64,000 bases of DNA from Pseudomonadota bacterium. GTDB taxonomy: Bacteria > Pseudomonadota > Gammaproteobacteria > Steroidobacterales > Steroidobacteraceae. The DNA lies in assembly GCA_016705325.1 (NCBI GenBank), contig JADIYJ010000012.1:132278-196277 (forward strand), given 5' to 3'. A model generated the notes under the pieces. The model searched no databases, had not been told where the DNA came from, and saw only the letters and a program-made list of their open reading frames with translations. Shown here piece by piece: positions 26,857 to 35,059 of this stretch. Each line of letters begins with the position of its first letter. Position 1 is the stretch's first letter. Both the position numbers and the translations under genes were made by a program.

Positions 26857-29235
26857 ATGAGCTTTTTCACGAACCTGCGCGCTGACCGCCTGATCGCCGA
26901 GATCAAGGCCGCCGACGACAGCGACGATCACAGGACGTCGCTGGAGAAACTCGCGCGCCTCGGACCAGCGGCCGTTCCCCGCATCCTCGACGCACTGGCA
27001 AGTGCCGACAAGCGGGAAACCGCCGGCTTCGTCGCGGTGCTGACGGCCCTGCTCGACAACAAGACGTTCCCGGTCATTGCTGCCGGACTGACGGAAGGCA
27101 ACCAGCGCACCGTCTCCGGGGTCGCGACCGCGCTGTCCAATTCCCGCAATTACGCGGCCAACCTGCTGTTCGGCCTGCTCGACCAGCCGGCGATGCCGAA
27201 GGGCACGGTCGTCGGCATCCTCACCGCGCAGAAGGCGCGCCTCAACGCGCGCGACGTGCTGCAGCGCGCTTACAACCAGGACGCGGCCGAGAAGGCGGCG
27301 ATGTTCCGCATCGTCTCCGACATCGCCGACGCCAGCATCGTCCCCGAATTGCTGAGCCGCCTCGAGGGCAAGGACCCGATCGCGCGCACGCACATCATCA
27401 ACATCCTGGCCCGGTTCAACCGGCGCGACGTCGGCGTGGCGCTGCAGCGGCAGCTCAAGGACACCAACAAGTTCGTGCGGCAGGCCGTGCTGAATGCGCT
27501 GACCGGCTTCGAAGGCAACGTCGACGTCGGCCTGCTCTGCGACGTCCTGCGCGACCCCGACGTGGAGACGCAGCAGAAGGCGATCGATGCGATCGTGCGC
27601 GCCAACGACCCGGACACCATGCAGCACCTGATCGGCGTGCTGCGCGACGAGGACGAGAATGTCCGCCGCGCTGCGGTCGAGGTGCTGAACGAAATCGGCA
27701 CGCCGGCGCACGTCAAGACCCTGCTGCAGACGATCAAGGACGACGACTGGTGGGTGCGAAGCCGCGCCGCCGACGCGCTGGCGAAGATCGGCGGCCCGCG
27801 CGTGATCGAGGCCGCGCTCGAACTGATCCGCGACCAGGACGAGGAGGTCCGCCGCGCGGCCATCGAGATCCTGAACCAGACCAAGGACGAGCGCGCCATC
27901 GGCTACCTGATCGAAGCCACACGCGACAAGGACTGGTGGGTCCGCGAGCGTGCGGTCGACGCGCTTGCCGAAATCGGCAGTCCGCGCGCGCTGCCTACCC
28001 TGCTCGACCTCCTGCGTGCGAACGACGCGCGTTCACTGCCGACGGTGACGCGTGCAATCGGCAAGCTCGGCAGCTCAACCGTGATCCCGCAACTGCTGCC
28101 GCTGTTGCCGGGCGCGTCGAAGGAAGCGCGGCTCGAGATCATCACCGCCCTCGCGCGACTGGCGGACGACAAGTCCGTCGACGCCGTGCGCGCCCGGCTG
28201 GAATCCTTCAGCGGCGAATCGGCCGACCCGACGGTCAGCCACGCGGCGATGCGCGCGGTCGAGGACATGGATGCGCGTTTTTCGACGGGCGTGCGCGACG
28301 CGCAGCGAGGCGCGGCCCGCATGGCCGAGCCATCGCGGACATTGCTCGCCGAGAAGCTGGACTTCGACGGCCTCGTGCGCGAGGCCGCGCCGTCGCAGCG
28401 TCTCGACATCTCCGCCCTCGCGCCGGGCGACGTGCTCGAAGGTCGTTACAAGTACCTGCAGAAGATCGGCAAGGGCGCATTCGGCACCGTGCTGCTCATG
28501 GAAGACACCGTCGTCGACGAACGGCTGGTACTCAAGTTCCTGAACCCGAACGTCTCGCAGGACGAGGAGATGATGAAGCGGTTCGTGCACGAGCTGCGCT
28601 ACTCGCGCAAGATCACGCACCGCAACGTCATCCGCATCTACGACTTCCTGTTCATCCGCGGCAATTACGCGATCTCGATGGAGTACTTCCCGTCGCATAC
28701 GCTTGGCCACGAGATCAACGACAAGCCGCTCCCGGTCGACAAGGCCGTGCGCTTCGCGATGGACGTCGCCACCGGCATGTCCGTTGCCCACCAGTCGGGC
28801 ATCATTCACCGCGACCTGAAGCCGGCCAACGTCCTGATCGACGACACGGGCCTGCTCAAGATCGTGGACTTCGGCGTGGCTGCCGCGCAGCATCAGGGCG
28901 ACACCCAGCTCACCAAGACCGGTTACGTGATCGGATCGCCGAAATACATGGCACCCGAGCAGATCCTGGGCAAGAAAGTCGACGAGCGCGCCGACGTCTA
29001 CTCGCTCGGCGTGATCCTGTATGAGATGCTCACGGGCGAGCCGCCCTATCACCGCGGCGACCACATGGCGGTCATGTACCAGCATGTCCAGGGCAAGGCG
29101 AAGCCGCCGATCGAGGTGAATCCCGGCATTCCGCCGGGCCTGTCCGAGATCGTCGCCAAGGCGATGACCGTGGACAAGGCGCGGCGCTTCCAGACCATGG
29201 ACGAGCTGCGCTCCGCGCTCGAGCGTTACCTGTGA
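26857..29235 (+). CDS. HEAT-repeat Ser/Thr protein kinase
   Basis: Predicted cytoplasmic eukaryotic-like kinase of 792 residues. Residues 1-470 are helical HEAT-like repeats, the clearest being WWVRSRAADALAKIG at 298 and WWVRERAVDALAEIG at 360. The C-terminal kinase domain (about 530-792) has the glycine loop GKGAFGTV at 538-545, the ATP lysine K560 in VLKFL, HRDLKPAN at 651-658, DFG at 671-673 and an APE motif, so it looks catalytically complete. pilT starts seven bases downstream and pilU overlaps pilT, so an operon with the twitching-motility retraction ATPases is likely. Its substrate is unknown. Confidence 0.9.
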   Translation: MSFFTNLRADRLIAEIKAADDSDDHRTSLEKLARLGPAAVPRILDALASADKRETAGFVAVLTALLDNKTFPVIAAGLTEGNQRTVSGVATALSNSRNYAANLLFGLLDQPAMPKGTVVGILTAQKARLNARDVLQRAYNQDAAEKAAMFRIVSDIADASIVPELLSRLEGKDPIARTHIINILARFNRRDVGVALQRQLKDTNKFVRQAVLNALTGFEGNVDVGLLCDVLRDPDVETQQKAIDAIVRANDPDTMQHLIGVLRDEDENVRRAAVEVLNEIGTPAHVKTLLQTIKDDDWWVRSRAADALAKIGGPRVIEAALELIRDQDEEVRRAAIEILNQTKDERAIGYLIEATRDKDWWVRERAVDALAEIGSPRALPTLLDLLRANDARSLPTVTRAIGKLGSSTVIPQLLPLLPGASKEARLEIITALARLADDKSVDAVRARLESFSGESADPTVSHAAMRAVEDMDARFSTGVRDAQRGAARMAEPSRTLLAEKLDFDGLVREAAPSQRLDISALAPGDVLEGRYKYLQKIGKGAFGTVLLMEDTVVDERLVLKFLNPNVSQDEEMMKRFVHELRYSRKITHRNVIRIYDFLFIRGNYAISMEYFPSHTLGHEINDKPLPVDKAVRFAMDVATGMSVAHQSGIIHRDLKPANVLIDDTGLLKIVDFGVAAAQHQGDTQLTKTGYVIGSPKYMAPEQILGKKVDERADVYSLGVILYEMLTGEPPYHRGDHMAVMYQHVQGKAKPPIEVNPGIPPGLSEIVAKAMTVDKARRFQTMDELRSALERYL

Positions 29236-29242
29236 GGCTGCA

Positions 29243-30340
29243 TTGGCGCGCATCGACGCATTCCTGAAGCTCGGCGCCTCGCAAGGCTGCTCGGACGTCC
29301 ACCTCGCGGTCGGCGTGCCGCCGATGCTGCGCATGAACGGCGACCTGCTGCCGATCAAGTTCCGCAACCTGGCCGAGGCCGAACTCGAAAGCTACGTCAC
29401 GGAAATCCTGACGCCCACGCACCAGGAGCAGTTCCGGAAGGGCCACGACGTCGATTTCTCGTACGTCTCCGAGGACAACGCCCGTTTCCGCGTCAACGTC
29501 TTCCGCAAGGAGACCGGCGTCGGCGCGGTGTTCCGTGCCATCCCGAGCGACGTACCGTCGCTCGATTCGCTGAATCTGCCGCCGGTGGTGAAGAAATTCT
29601 GCGATTTCCACCAGGGCATGGTGCTGGTCACGGGCTCCACCGGCACCGGCAAGTCGACGACGCTCGCAGCCATGATCGACCACCTGAACCAGACGCGCCG
29701 GCTCAATATCATCAGCCTCGAGGACCCGATCGAGTTCGTCCACCGCAGCAAACAGTCGCAGGTGATCCAGCGTGAACTGCACACGCACCTGCCCTCCTTC
29801 GCCGAGGGCGTGCGGGCCGCAATGCGCGAGGACCCCGACGTGATCCTGGTCGGCGAGCTGCGTGACGCGGAGACGGTGCGCTGGGCAATGACCGCGGCGG
29901 AAACCGGGCATCTCGTGCTCGGCACGCTGCACACGACCAGCGCAGTCAAGACGATCGATCGCATCGTCGACGCGCTGCCCGCGGAGGAACGCGAGCAGAC
30001 CAAGAGCTTCCTGTCGCAGAGCCTGCTCGGGGTCGTCACCCAGTTCCTGGTACGCACACCGGACCTGCGCGCGCGCAAGGCCATCTGCGAGGTGATGGTC
30101 ATGAACCGCGCGATCGGCAAGCTCATCACGTCCGAACAGTCGCACATGATTCCGTCGCAATTGCAGACCGGCCGCGAACTCGGCATGCAGACTCTCGACC
30201 AGGCACTGCTCGCCGCCATCCAGGCCCGCGAGATCGACCCGGAGGACGCGTTCGGTTACGCCAGCGACAAGAAGCCGTTTGCCCGCTACGTGCCCGAAGG
30301 CACGGCGATCCTCAAGGCAGACGTGACGCAGGGACTCTGA
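29243..30340 (+). CDS. pilT: Type IV pilus retraction ATPase PilT
   Basis: Hexameric secretion-type ATPase of 365 residues that depolymerises type IV pili from the inner membrane base, driving twitching motility. It has Walker A TGSTGTGKSTT with K137, the Asp box EDPIEFVH, Walker B VILVGELRD and the His box HLVLGTLHTTSAVKTIDR. The likely start is TTG, preceded by GAGG; no ATG is close by. It sits between a HEAT-kinase gene and pilU, overlapping the latter by one base. Confidence 0.94.
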   Translation: MARIDAFLKLGASQGCSDVHLAVGVPPMLRMNGDLLPIKFRNLAEAELESYVTEILTPTHQEQFRKGHDVDFSYVSEDNARFRVNVFRKETGVGAVFRAIPSDVPSLDSLNLPPVVKKFCDFHQGMVLVTGSTGTGKSTTLAAMIDHLNQTRRLNIISLEDPIEFVHRSKQSQVIQRELHTHLPSFAEGVRAAMREDPDVILVGELRDAETVRWAMTAAETGHLVLGTLHTTSAVKTIDRIVDALPAEEREQTKSFLSQSLLGVVTQFLVRTPDLRARKAICEVMVMNRAIGKLITSEQSHMIPSQLQTGRELGMQTLDQALLAAIQAREIDPEDAFGYASDKKPFARYVPEGTAILKADVTQGL

Positions 30341-31455
30341 TGTCCACCGATACGACGACCCAGGTCACCAGCGCCGAGACGCCGCAGCACACGCCGCGGC
30401 GCATCGATGAATTCCTGCTGGAAGTGATCAAGCGCGGCGGCTCCGACCTGCACTTCGTCGCCGGCGACCCGCCGCGCATCCGCCTCAATGGCGAGCTGCA
30501 GTCGCTGCGCGACACACCCCTCGACAAGCAGTTCGTGCGCGACACGATCATGGACTTCATCACCCGCCGCGCGCAGCAGCAGCTCGAGGAAAAGGACGGC
30601 GCCGATTTCGCCTATTCCATCCCGGGCGTTTCGCGTTTCCGCGTGAACGTGTTCAGGCACATCGGCGGGCTCGGTGCCGTGCTGCGAGCGATCCCTTCGA
30701 AGGCGCTGACGCTCGAGCAGCTCAACATGCCGCAGGCCGTGCGCAGCCTGTGCCGCGTCAACAACGGCCTGATCCTCGTGACGGGCAAGACCGGGTCGGG
30801 CAAGTCGACGACGCTGGCCGCGATGATCGACGACATCAACGCGCGCGAGAAGGGCCACATTCTCACGATCGAGGACCCGATCGAGTTCGTGCATCCGCGC
30901 AAGAATTGCCTGGTCAGCCAGCGCGAGGTCGGCCTGCACAGCCCGGGATTTGCCGAGGCACTGCACTCGGCCCTGCGCGAAGACCCGGACATCGTGCTGG
31001 TCGGCGAGTTGCGCGACCTCGAGACGATGAGCATCGCGGTCACGGCAGCCGAGATGGGCATCCTGGTGATGGGAACCCTGCACACCAACGGCGCCGCGCC
31101 CACCGTGGACCGCATCGTCAACGCCTTCCCCTCCGACAAGCAGGGTCACGTGCGGACCATGCTGTCGACGTCGCTGCGCGGCGTGATCTCGCAGCAGCTG
31201 ATCATGCGCGCGGACAAGCGCGGGCGGGTCGCCGCGCTCGAGATCCTCATCAACACGCCGGCAGTCTCCAACCTGATCCGCCAGGGCAAGCTCGACCAGC
31301 TCGAGAACGCGATGCAGAGCGGCGGCGCCCACGGCATGCGGGTCATGGACTCGGCGATCAAGGAACTGTTCGACAAGGGCGTGATCAGCGGCCGCGCGGC
31401 TTACGAGAAAGCCATGAACAAGCCGCAGTTCGAGCAGTTCAAGGACATCGGCTGA
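30340..31455 (+). CDS. pilU: Type IV pilus retraction ATPase PilU
   Basis: PilT paralogue of 371 residues that assists PilT in retracting pili under load. It has Walker A TGKTGSGKSTT with K155, EDPIEFVHPRKNCLVSQREVG typical of PilU, Walker B IVLVGELRDLET and the His box ILVMGTLHTNGAAPTVDRIVNAFP. The ATG overlaps the pilT stop (TGATG). The 451-base gap downstream is filled by two LCH hairpin elements. Confidence 0.93.
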   Translation: MSTDTTTQVTSAETPQHTPRRIDEFLLEVIKRGGSDLHFVAGDPPRIRLNGELQSLRDTPLDKQFVRDTIMDFITRRAQQQLEEKDGADFAYSIPGVSRFRVNVFRHIGGLGAVLRAIPSKALTLEQLNMPQAVRSLCRVNNGLILVTGKTGSGKSTTLAAMIDDINAREKGHILTIEDPIEFVHPRKNCLVSQREVGLHSPGFAEALHSALREDPDIVLVGELRDLETMSIAVTAAEMGILVMGTLHTNGAAPTVDRIVNAFPSDKQGHVRTMLSTSLRGVISQQLIMRADKRGRVAALEILINTPAVSNLIRQGKLDQLENAMQSGGAHGMRVMDSAIKELFDKGVISGRAAYEKAMNKPQFEQFKDIG

Positions 31456-31524
31456 ACGGGGCCCCGGCATCGCGCTAGCGACTGCGCGTCGACAGGACAC
31501 CGCAAGTCGACTGCCCTCAGCCTG

Positions 31525-31653
31525 CGCATTGCTCGGAGTCTCGGTACGTCCTCCGCGCCTTGGAAAGGCAGACACGCGGCGCGGAGGACGTACCGAGACT
31601 CCGAGCAATGCGCCGACAGTGCAGTGGCAGTGGACGTTGCTGCGGCGACATGC
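31525..31653 (+). repeat. LCH element B (35-bp perfect stem)
   Basis: Arms 31525-31559 and 31578-31612 form a perfect 35-bp stem around the loop TTGGAAAGGCAGACACGC at 31560-31577. The following linker is shorter than in A and D, hairpin 2 is poor, and the box CGGCGACATGC at about 31643-31653 corresponds to the CGGCGCATGC box of other copies. It meets element C tail to tail. The 70 bases between pilU and this element hold nothing recognisable. Confidence 0.85.
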
Positions 31654-31779
31654 GCCGTGCGAGCGCTCGCCCATGGCGAGTGCGAACTCAGGCGCTGTCG
31701 TCCAAGCGGCGGATTTGGTACCTCTCCTGCGCCGCGTGTCTGCCTTTCCAAGGCGCAGGAGAGGTACCAAATTCGCCGC
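31641..31779 (-). repeat. LCH element C (inverted relative to B)
   Basis: On the minus strand, arms 31779-31752 and 31733-31706 pair over 28 bp with one G-U type mismatch around the identical 18-base loop at 31751-31734. Next come a GCGCCTGAG box (31694-31686), an imperfect 13-bp hairpin 2 (31687-31659) and the box CACGGCGCATG ending near 31648. Its tail overlaps the tail of element B. From 31780 to 31864 nothing else is seen before the metG promoter. Confidence 0.85.
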
Positions 31780-31864
31780 AGGGCGCATCGTGCCGCAAGT
31801 CCGCCCCGGCGCGGCGGGCGCGCCGAATGGGGGCCGGATCGGACGCCTGCAACGGCCGCACGAC

Positions 31865-31873
31865 TGGCATAAT
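31865..31873 (+). promoter_or_regulatory. Extended -10 promoter for metG
   Basis: TGGCATAAT, identical to the motif ahead of the kinase-pilTU operon, lies 33 bases before the metG ATG. There is no clear -35 box. Transcription would begin just downstream of element C. Confidence 0.45.
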
Positions 31874-31906
31874 TGACGGTCCATCGACCCGGACTCCGCC
31901 GCCCCA

Positions 31907-33916
31907 ATGACCGCCCCCGCCAAGCGCACCCTGCTCGTCACCAGCGCATTGCCGTATGCCAACGGCGCGCCGCACCTGGGGCACCTCGTCGAGTACGTCC
32001 AGACCGACATCTGGGTCCGGTTCCAGCGCATGCGCGGCCACGACTGCCTGTTCATCTGGGCGAGCGACGCGCACGGCACGCCGATCATGCTCAAGGCCCG
32101 GCAGGAAGGCATAACTCCAGAGCAACTGATCGAGCGCGTGGGCGGCGAACAGCGCCGCGATTTCGGCGAGTTCGACATCTCGTACGACAACTTCCACACC
32201 ACGCACTCGGACGAGAACCGCGAAGTCACCTACGAGATCTATCGCCGGCTGGTCGCGGGCGGCCACATCCGGCGCGAGACGATCGTGCAGGCCTACGACG
32301 AGCAGGCGAAGATGTTCCTGCCCGACCGCTACGTGCGCGGCACGTGCCCGAGGTGCGGCGCGCTCGACCAGTACGGCGACAGCTGCGAGGTCTGCGGCGC
32401 CACCTACACGCCCGCCGACCTGCTGCATGCCGTCTCGGTGGTGAGCGGCACGGCTCCGGTGCAGAAGCAGTCGGAGCACCTGTTCTTCAAGCTCGGCGAC
32501 TTCGAGCCGATGCTGCGCGCCTGGACGGGCGGCGACCGCCTGCAGTCCGCCGTCACCGCCAAGCTCGGCGAGTGGTTCGACGCCGGCCTGCGCGACTGGG
32601 ATATCTCGCGCGACGAGCCGTATTTCGGCTTCGAGATTCCGGGCGAAACCGGCAAGTATTTCTACGTCTGGCTCGACGCTCCGATAGGTTACCTTTCGAG
32701 CCTGTTGCAGTACTGCCGCCGCACCGGCCGGGATTTCGACCAGTACTGGAAGCCGGACAGTGCAGCGGAGGTATATCACTTCATCGGCAAGGACATCGTG
32801 TATTTCCACACGCTGTTCTGGCCAGCCGTGCTCGTCGGAGCGGGTTACCGGCCACCGACGGCGGTGTTCGCGCACGGCTTCCTGACCGTCAATGGGCTGA
32901 AGATGTCGAAGTCGCGCGGCACGCTGATCTCCGCGCGCACCTGGCTCGATCACCTGCCCGCCGAATACCTGCGCTACTACTTCGCGTCACGCCTCGGTGA
33001 CGGCGTCGAGGACCTCGACCTCAACCTCGACGACTTCGTGGCCAAGGTGAATTCCGACATTGTCGGCAAGCTCGTCAATATCGCCAGCCGGTGTGCCGGA
33101 TTCATCGCCCGGGGCTCGGCAGGCAGGCTGGCCCCCGCGCTCGCGGACACGGCCCTGCAGGACGAATTCGCCGCGGCCGGCGAGCGCGTCGCCGCACTGT
33201 ACGAAGGCCGCGATCTCGCCGGTGCGATGCGCGAAATCATGGCGCTCACCGACCGCGCCAACCTGTACATCGACCAGCAGAAGCCCTGGCTCATGGCGAA
33301 GGATCCAGCGCGGGCCACCGCAGTGCAGGCCGTCTGCACGCAGGGTCTCAACCTGTTCCGCGTGCTCGCGATCTACCTGAAGCCCGTCATGCCGAGGCTC
33401 GCCGCGGGCGCCGAGAAATTTCTCGGACTGCCCTCGCAGGCCTGGACCGATGCCGCAACGCCACTCCTCGACACCGCGATCAATGCCTACGAGCCGCTCG
33501 CCACGCGGGTCGACCCGGCCGCGGTCAAGGCGCTGCTGGCCGCGTCGGCGGAGAGCCTGAAGCCAGCGGACGTGCCGGCCGTGACCGCGGAGCTGTCAAT
33601 CGACGACTTCATGAAAGTCGACCTGCGCATCGCGCGCATCGACTCCGCCGAACTGGTCGAAGGCGCAGACAAGCTGCTCAGGCTCGGGGTGGATCTCGGC
33701 GAGCTCGGCACGCGGCAGATTTTTGCCGGCATCCGTTCGGCGTACGAACCGTCGCAGCTCGTCGGCCGCCTGACGGTCGTGGTTGCGAACCTCGCGCCGC
33801 GCAAGATGCGTTTCGGCCTGTCCGAAGGCATGGTGCTCGCGGCCGGCCCCGGCGGACAGGAGATCTTCCTGCTCTCCCCCGATGCGGGCGCGACGCCCGG
33901 CATGAAGGTGAAGTGA
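31907..33916 (+). CDS. metG: Methionyl-tRNA synthetase
   Basis: Class I synthetase of 669 residues charging initiator and elongator tRNA-Met. It has the HIGH-type motif HLGH at 23-26, a zinc knuckle CPRCGALDQYGDSCEVCG, KMSKS at 332-336 and the anticodon-binding helix domain. The C-terminal region from about 560 (SIDDFMKVDLRIARI) is the OB-fold tRNA-binding dimerisation domain. The start MTAPAKRTLLVTSALPYANG is standard. It is followed by the rnf operon after 19 bases. Confidence 0.97.
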   Translation: MTAPAKRTLLVTSALPYANGAPHLGHLVEYVQTDIWVRFQRMRGHDCLFIWASDAHGTPIMLKARQEGITPEQLIERVGGEQRRDFGEFDISYDNFHTTHSDENREVTYEIYRRLVAGGHIRRETIVQAYDEQAKMFLPDRYVRGTCPRCGALDQYGDSCEVCGATYTPADLLHAVSVVSGTAPVQKQSEHLFFKLGDFEPMLRAWTGGDRLQSAVTAKLGEWFDAGLRDWDISRDEPYFGFEIPGETGKYFYVWLDAPIGYLSSLLQYCRRTGRDFDQYWKPDSAAEVYHFIGKDIVYFHTLFWPAVLVGAGYRPPTAVFAHGFLTVNGLKMSKSRGTLISARTWLDHLPAEYLRYYFASRLGDGVEDLDLNLDDFVAKVNSDIVGKLVNIASRCAGFIARGSAGRLAPALADTALQDEFAAAGERVAALYEGRDLAGAMREIMALTDRANLYIDQQKPWLMAKDPARATAVQAVCTQGLNLFRVLAIYLKPVMPRLAAGAEKFLGLPSQAWTDAATPLLDTAINAYEPLATRVDPAAVKALLAASAESLKPADVPAVTAELSIDDFMKVDLRIARIDSAELVEGADKLLRLGVDLGELGTRQIFAGIRSAYEPSQLVGRLTVVVANLAPRKMRFGLSEGMVLAAGPGGQEIFLLSPDAGATPGMKVK

Positions 33917-33935
33917 CACCGGCGACGAGGAGCCC

Positions 33936-34517
33936 ATGACCGAGCTGCTGCTGCTCGCGCTCGGAGCGAGCCTGGTCAACAACTTCGTCCTGTCGAACTT
34001 CCTCGGGCTCTGCCCGTTCATCGGCGTGAGTCGTCGCTTCGAGGCCGCGGCCGGCATGGCCCTCGCGACGCTGTTCGTGCTCACCCTGGTCTCGGGCCTG
34101 AGCTTCGCACTGTGGCAATGGGTGCTGGTGCCGCTGGGACTCGAGTACCTGCGCACGCTGGCTTTCATCCTGCTGATCGCGGGGGTCGTGCAGTTCACCG
34201 AGATCATGGTGCGGGCGACGAGCCCCCTCCTGCACCAGCTGCTTGGCATCTTCCTGCCGCTGATCACGACCAACTGCGCCGTGCTGGGCGTGGCGCTGCT
34301 GAACGTGAATCGCCAGCACGGCTTGCTCGAGTCGCTCGTCTTCGGTGCGAGCGCCGGCGCCGGCTTCGGACTGGCACTGTTGCTGTTCACGGCGCTGCGC
34401 GAGCGCCTGGACACCGCCGACGTGCCGCAAGCCTTCCGCGGCGCGCCCGTGGCATTGGTGACGGCAGGCCTGATGGCCCTCGCTTTCATGGGTTTCGCCG
34501 GGCTGGGGGCGCGGTGA
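33936..34517 (+). CDS. rnfA: Rnf/Rsx electron transport complex subunit A
   Basis: Polytopic inner-membrane subunit of 193 residues of the Rnf complex, which couples electron flow between ferredoxin or flavodoxin and NADH to ion movement; in E. coli the same complex (Rsx) keeps SoxR reduced. The helices and the motif VNNFVLSNFLGLCPFIGVSR, and TTNCAVLGVALLN, which carries one of the conserved membrane Cys, are typical. A GAGGAG precedes the ATG. First gene of rnfABCDGE. Confidence 0.95.
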   Translation: MTELLLLALGASLVNNFVLSNFLGLCPFIGVSRRFEAAAGMALATLFVLTLVSGLSFALWQWVLVPLGLEYLRTLAFILLIAGVVQFTEIMVRATSPLLHQLLGIFLPLITTNCAVLGVALLNVNRQHGLLESLVFGASAGAGFGLALLLFTALRERLDTADVPQAFRGAPVALVTAGLMALAFMGFAGLGAR

Positions 34518-35059
34518 ACCTCGACGCGGTCGTCATCGCGGTGCTGGTCGCAGCGGCGCTCGCCGTCGCGCTCGGCGCTGCGCTCGGCTGGGCGGCTGCG
34601 CGCATCGAACCTGACGCCAGCGCGCTGGTGGAGCGCATCGACGCACTGCTGCCGCAGACGCAGTGCGGTCAATGCCTCTTCCCGGGTTGCCGGCCCTATG
34701 CGGTCGCCATCGCGAGCGGTGCAGCGGACATCGACCGTTGCCCTCCGGGTGGCGAGGTTACGGTACGCGCACTCGCGGCCTTGCTCGACCGTGCGCCGCG
34801 TCCGCTCGATCCCGCGTTCGGCATGCCCAAGTCAGCACAGGTGGCATGGATCGACGAATCAAGATGCATTGGCTGCGCGCGCTGCCTTCCCGCCTGCCCG
34901 GTCGACGCCATCGTGGGCGCGCCCAGGCTGATGCACACGGTGATCACGGCGCAGTGCACAGGCTGCGAGCTCTGCCTGCCGCCCTGTCCCGTCGACTGCA
35001 TCGAACTGCGCCCTGCCCCGGCTGTGTCGCGGCACCAGCGCCGGCCTTGCGCCGCGTGA
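34514..35059 (+). CDS. rnfB: Rnf complex ferredoxin subunit B
   Basis: Iron-sulfur subunit of 181 residues. One N-terminal membrane helix is followed by a 4Fe-4S site with Cys at 51, 54, 59 and 76, then two ferredoxin clusters with CIGCARCLPACPVDAI and CTGCELCLPPCPVDCI. It passes electrons from the soluble donor into the complex. The GTG overlaps the rnfA stop (GTGA) and the stop overlaps the rnfC ATG. Confidence 0.95.
   Translation: MNLDAVVIAVLVAAALAVALGAALGWAAARIEPDASALVERIDALLPQTQCGQCLFPGCRPYAVAIASGAADIDRCPPGGEVTVRALAALLDRAPRPLDPAFGMPKSAQVAWIDESRCIGCARCLPACPVDAIVGAPRLMHTVITAQCTGCELCLPPCPVDCIELRPAPAVSRHQRRPCAA

Noticed and set aside
31525..31612. LCH hairpins as ordinary rho-independent terminators
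   Set aside because: No T-run follows any copy on either strand, and A, B and D lie in the direction of the upstream gene while others do not. The long fixed loop is also not expected of terminators.
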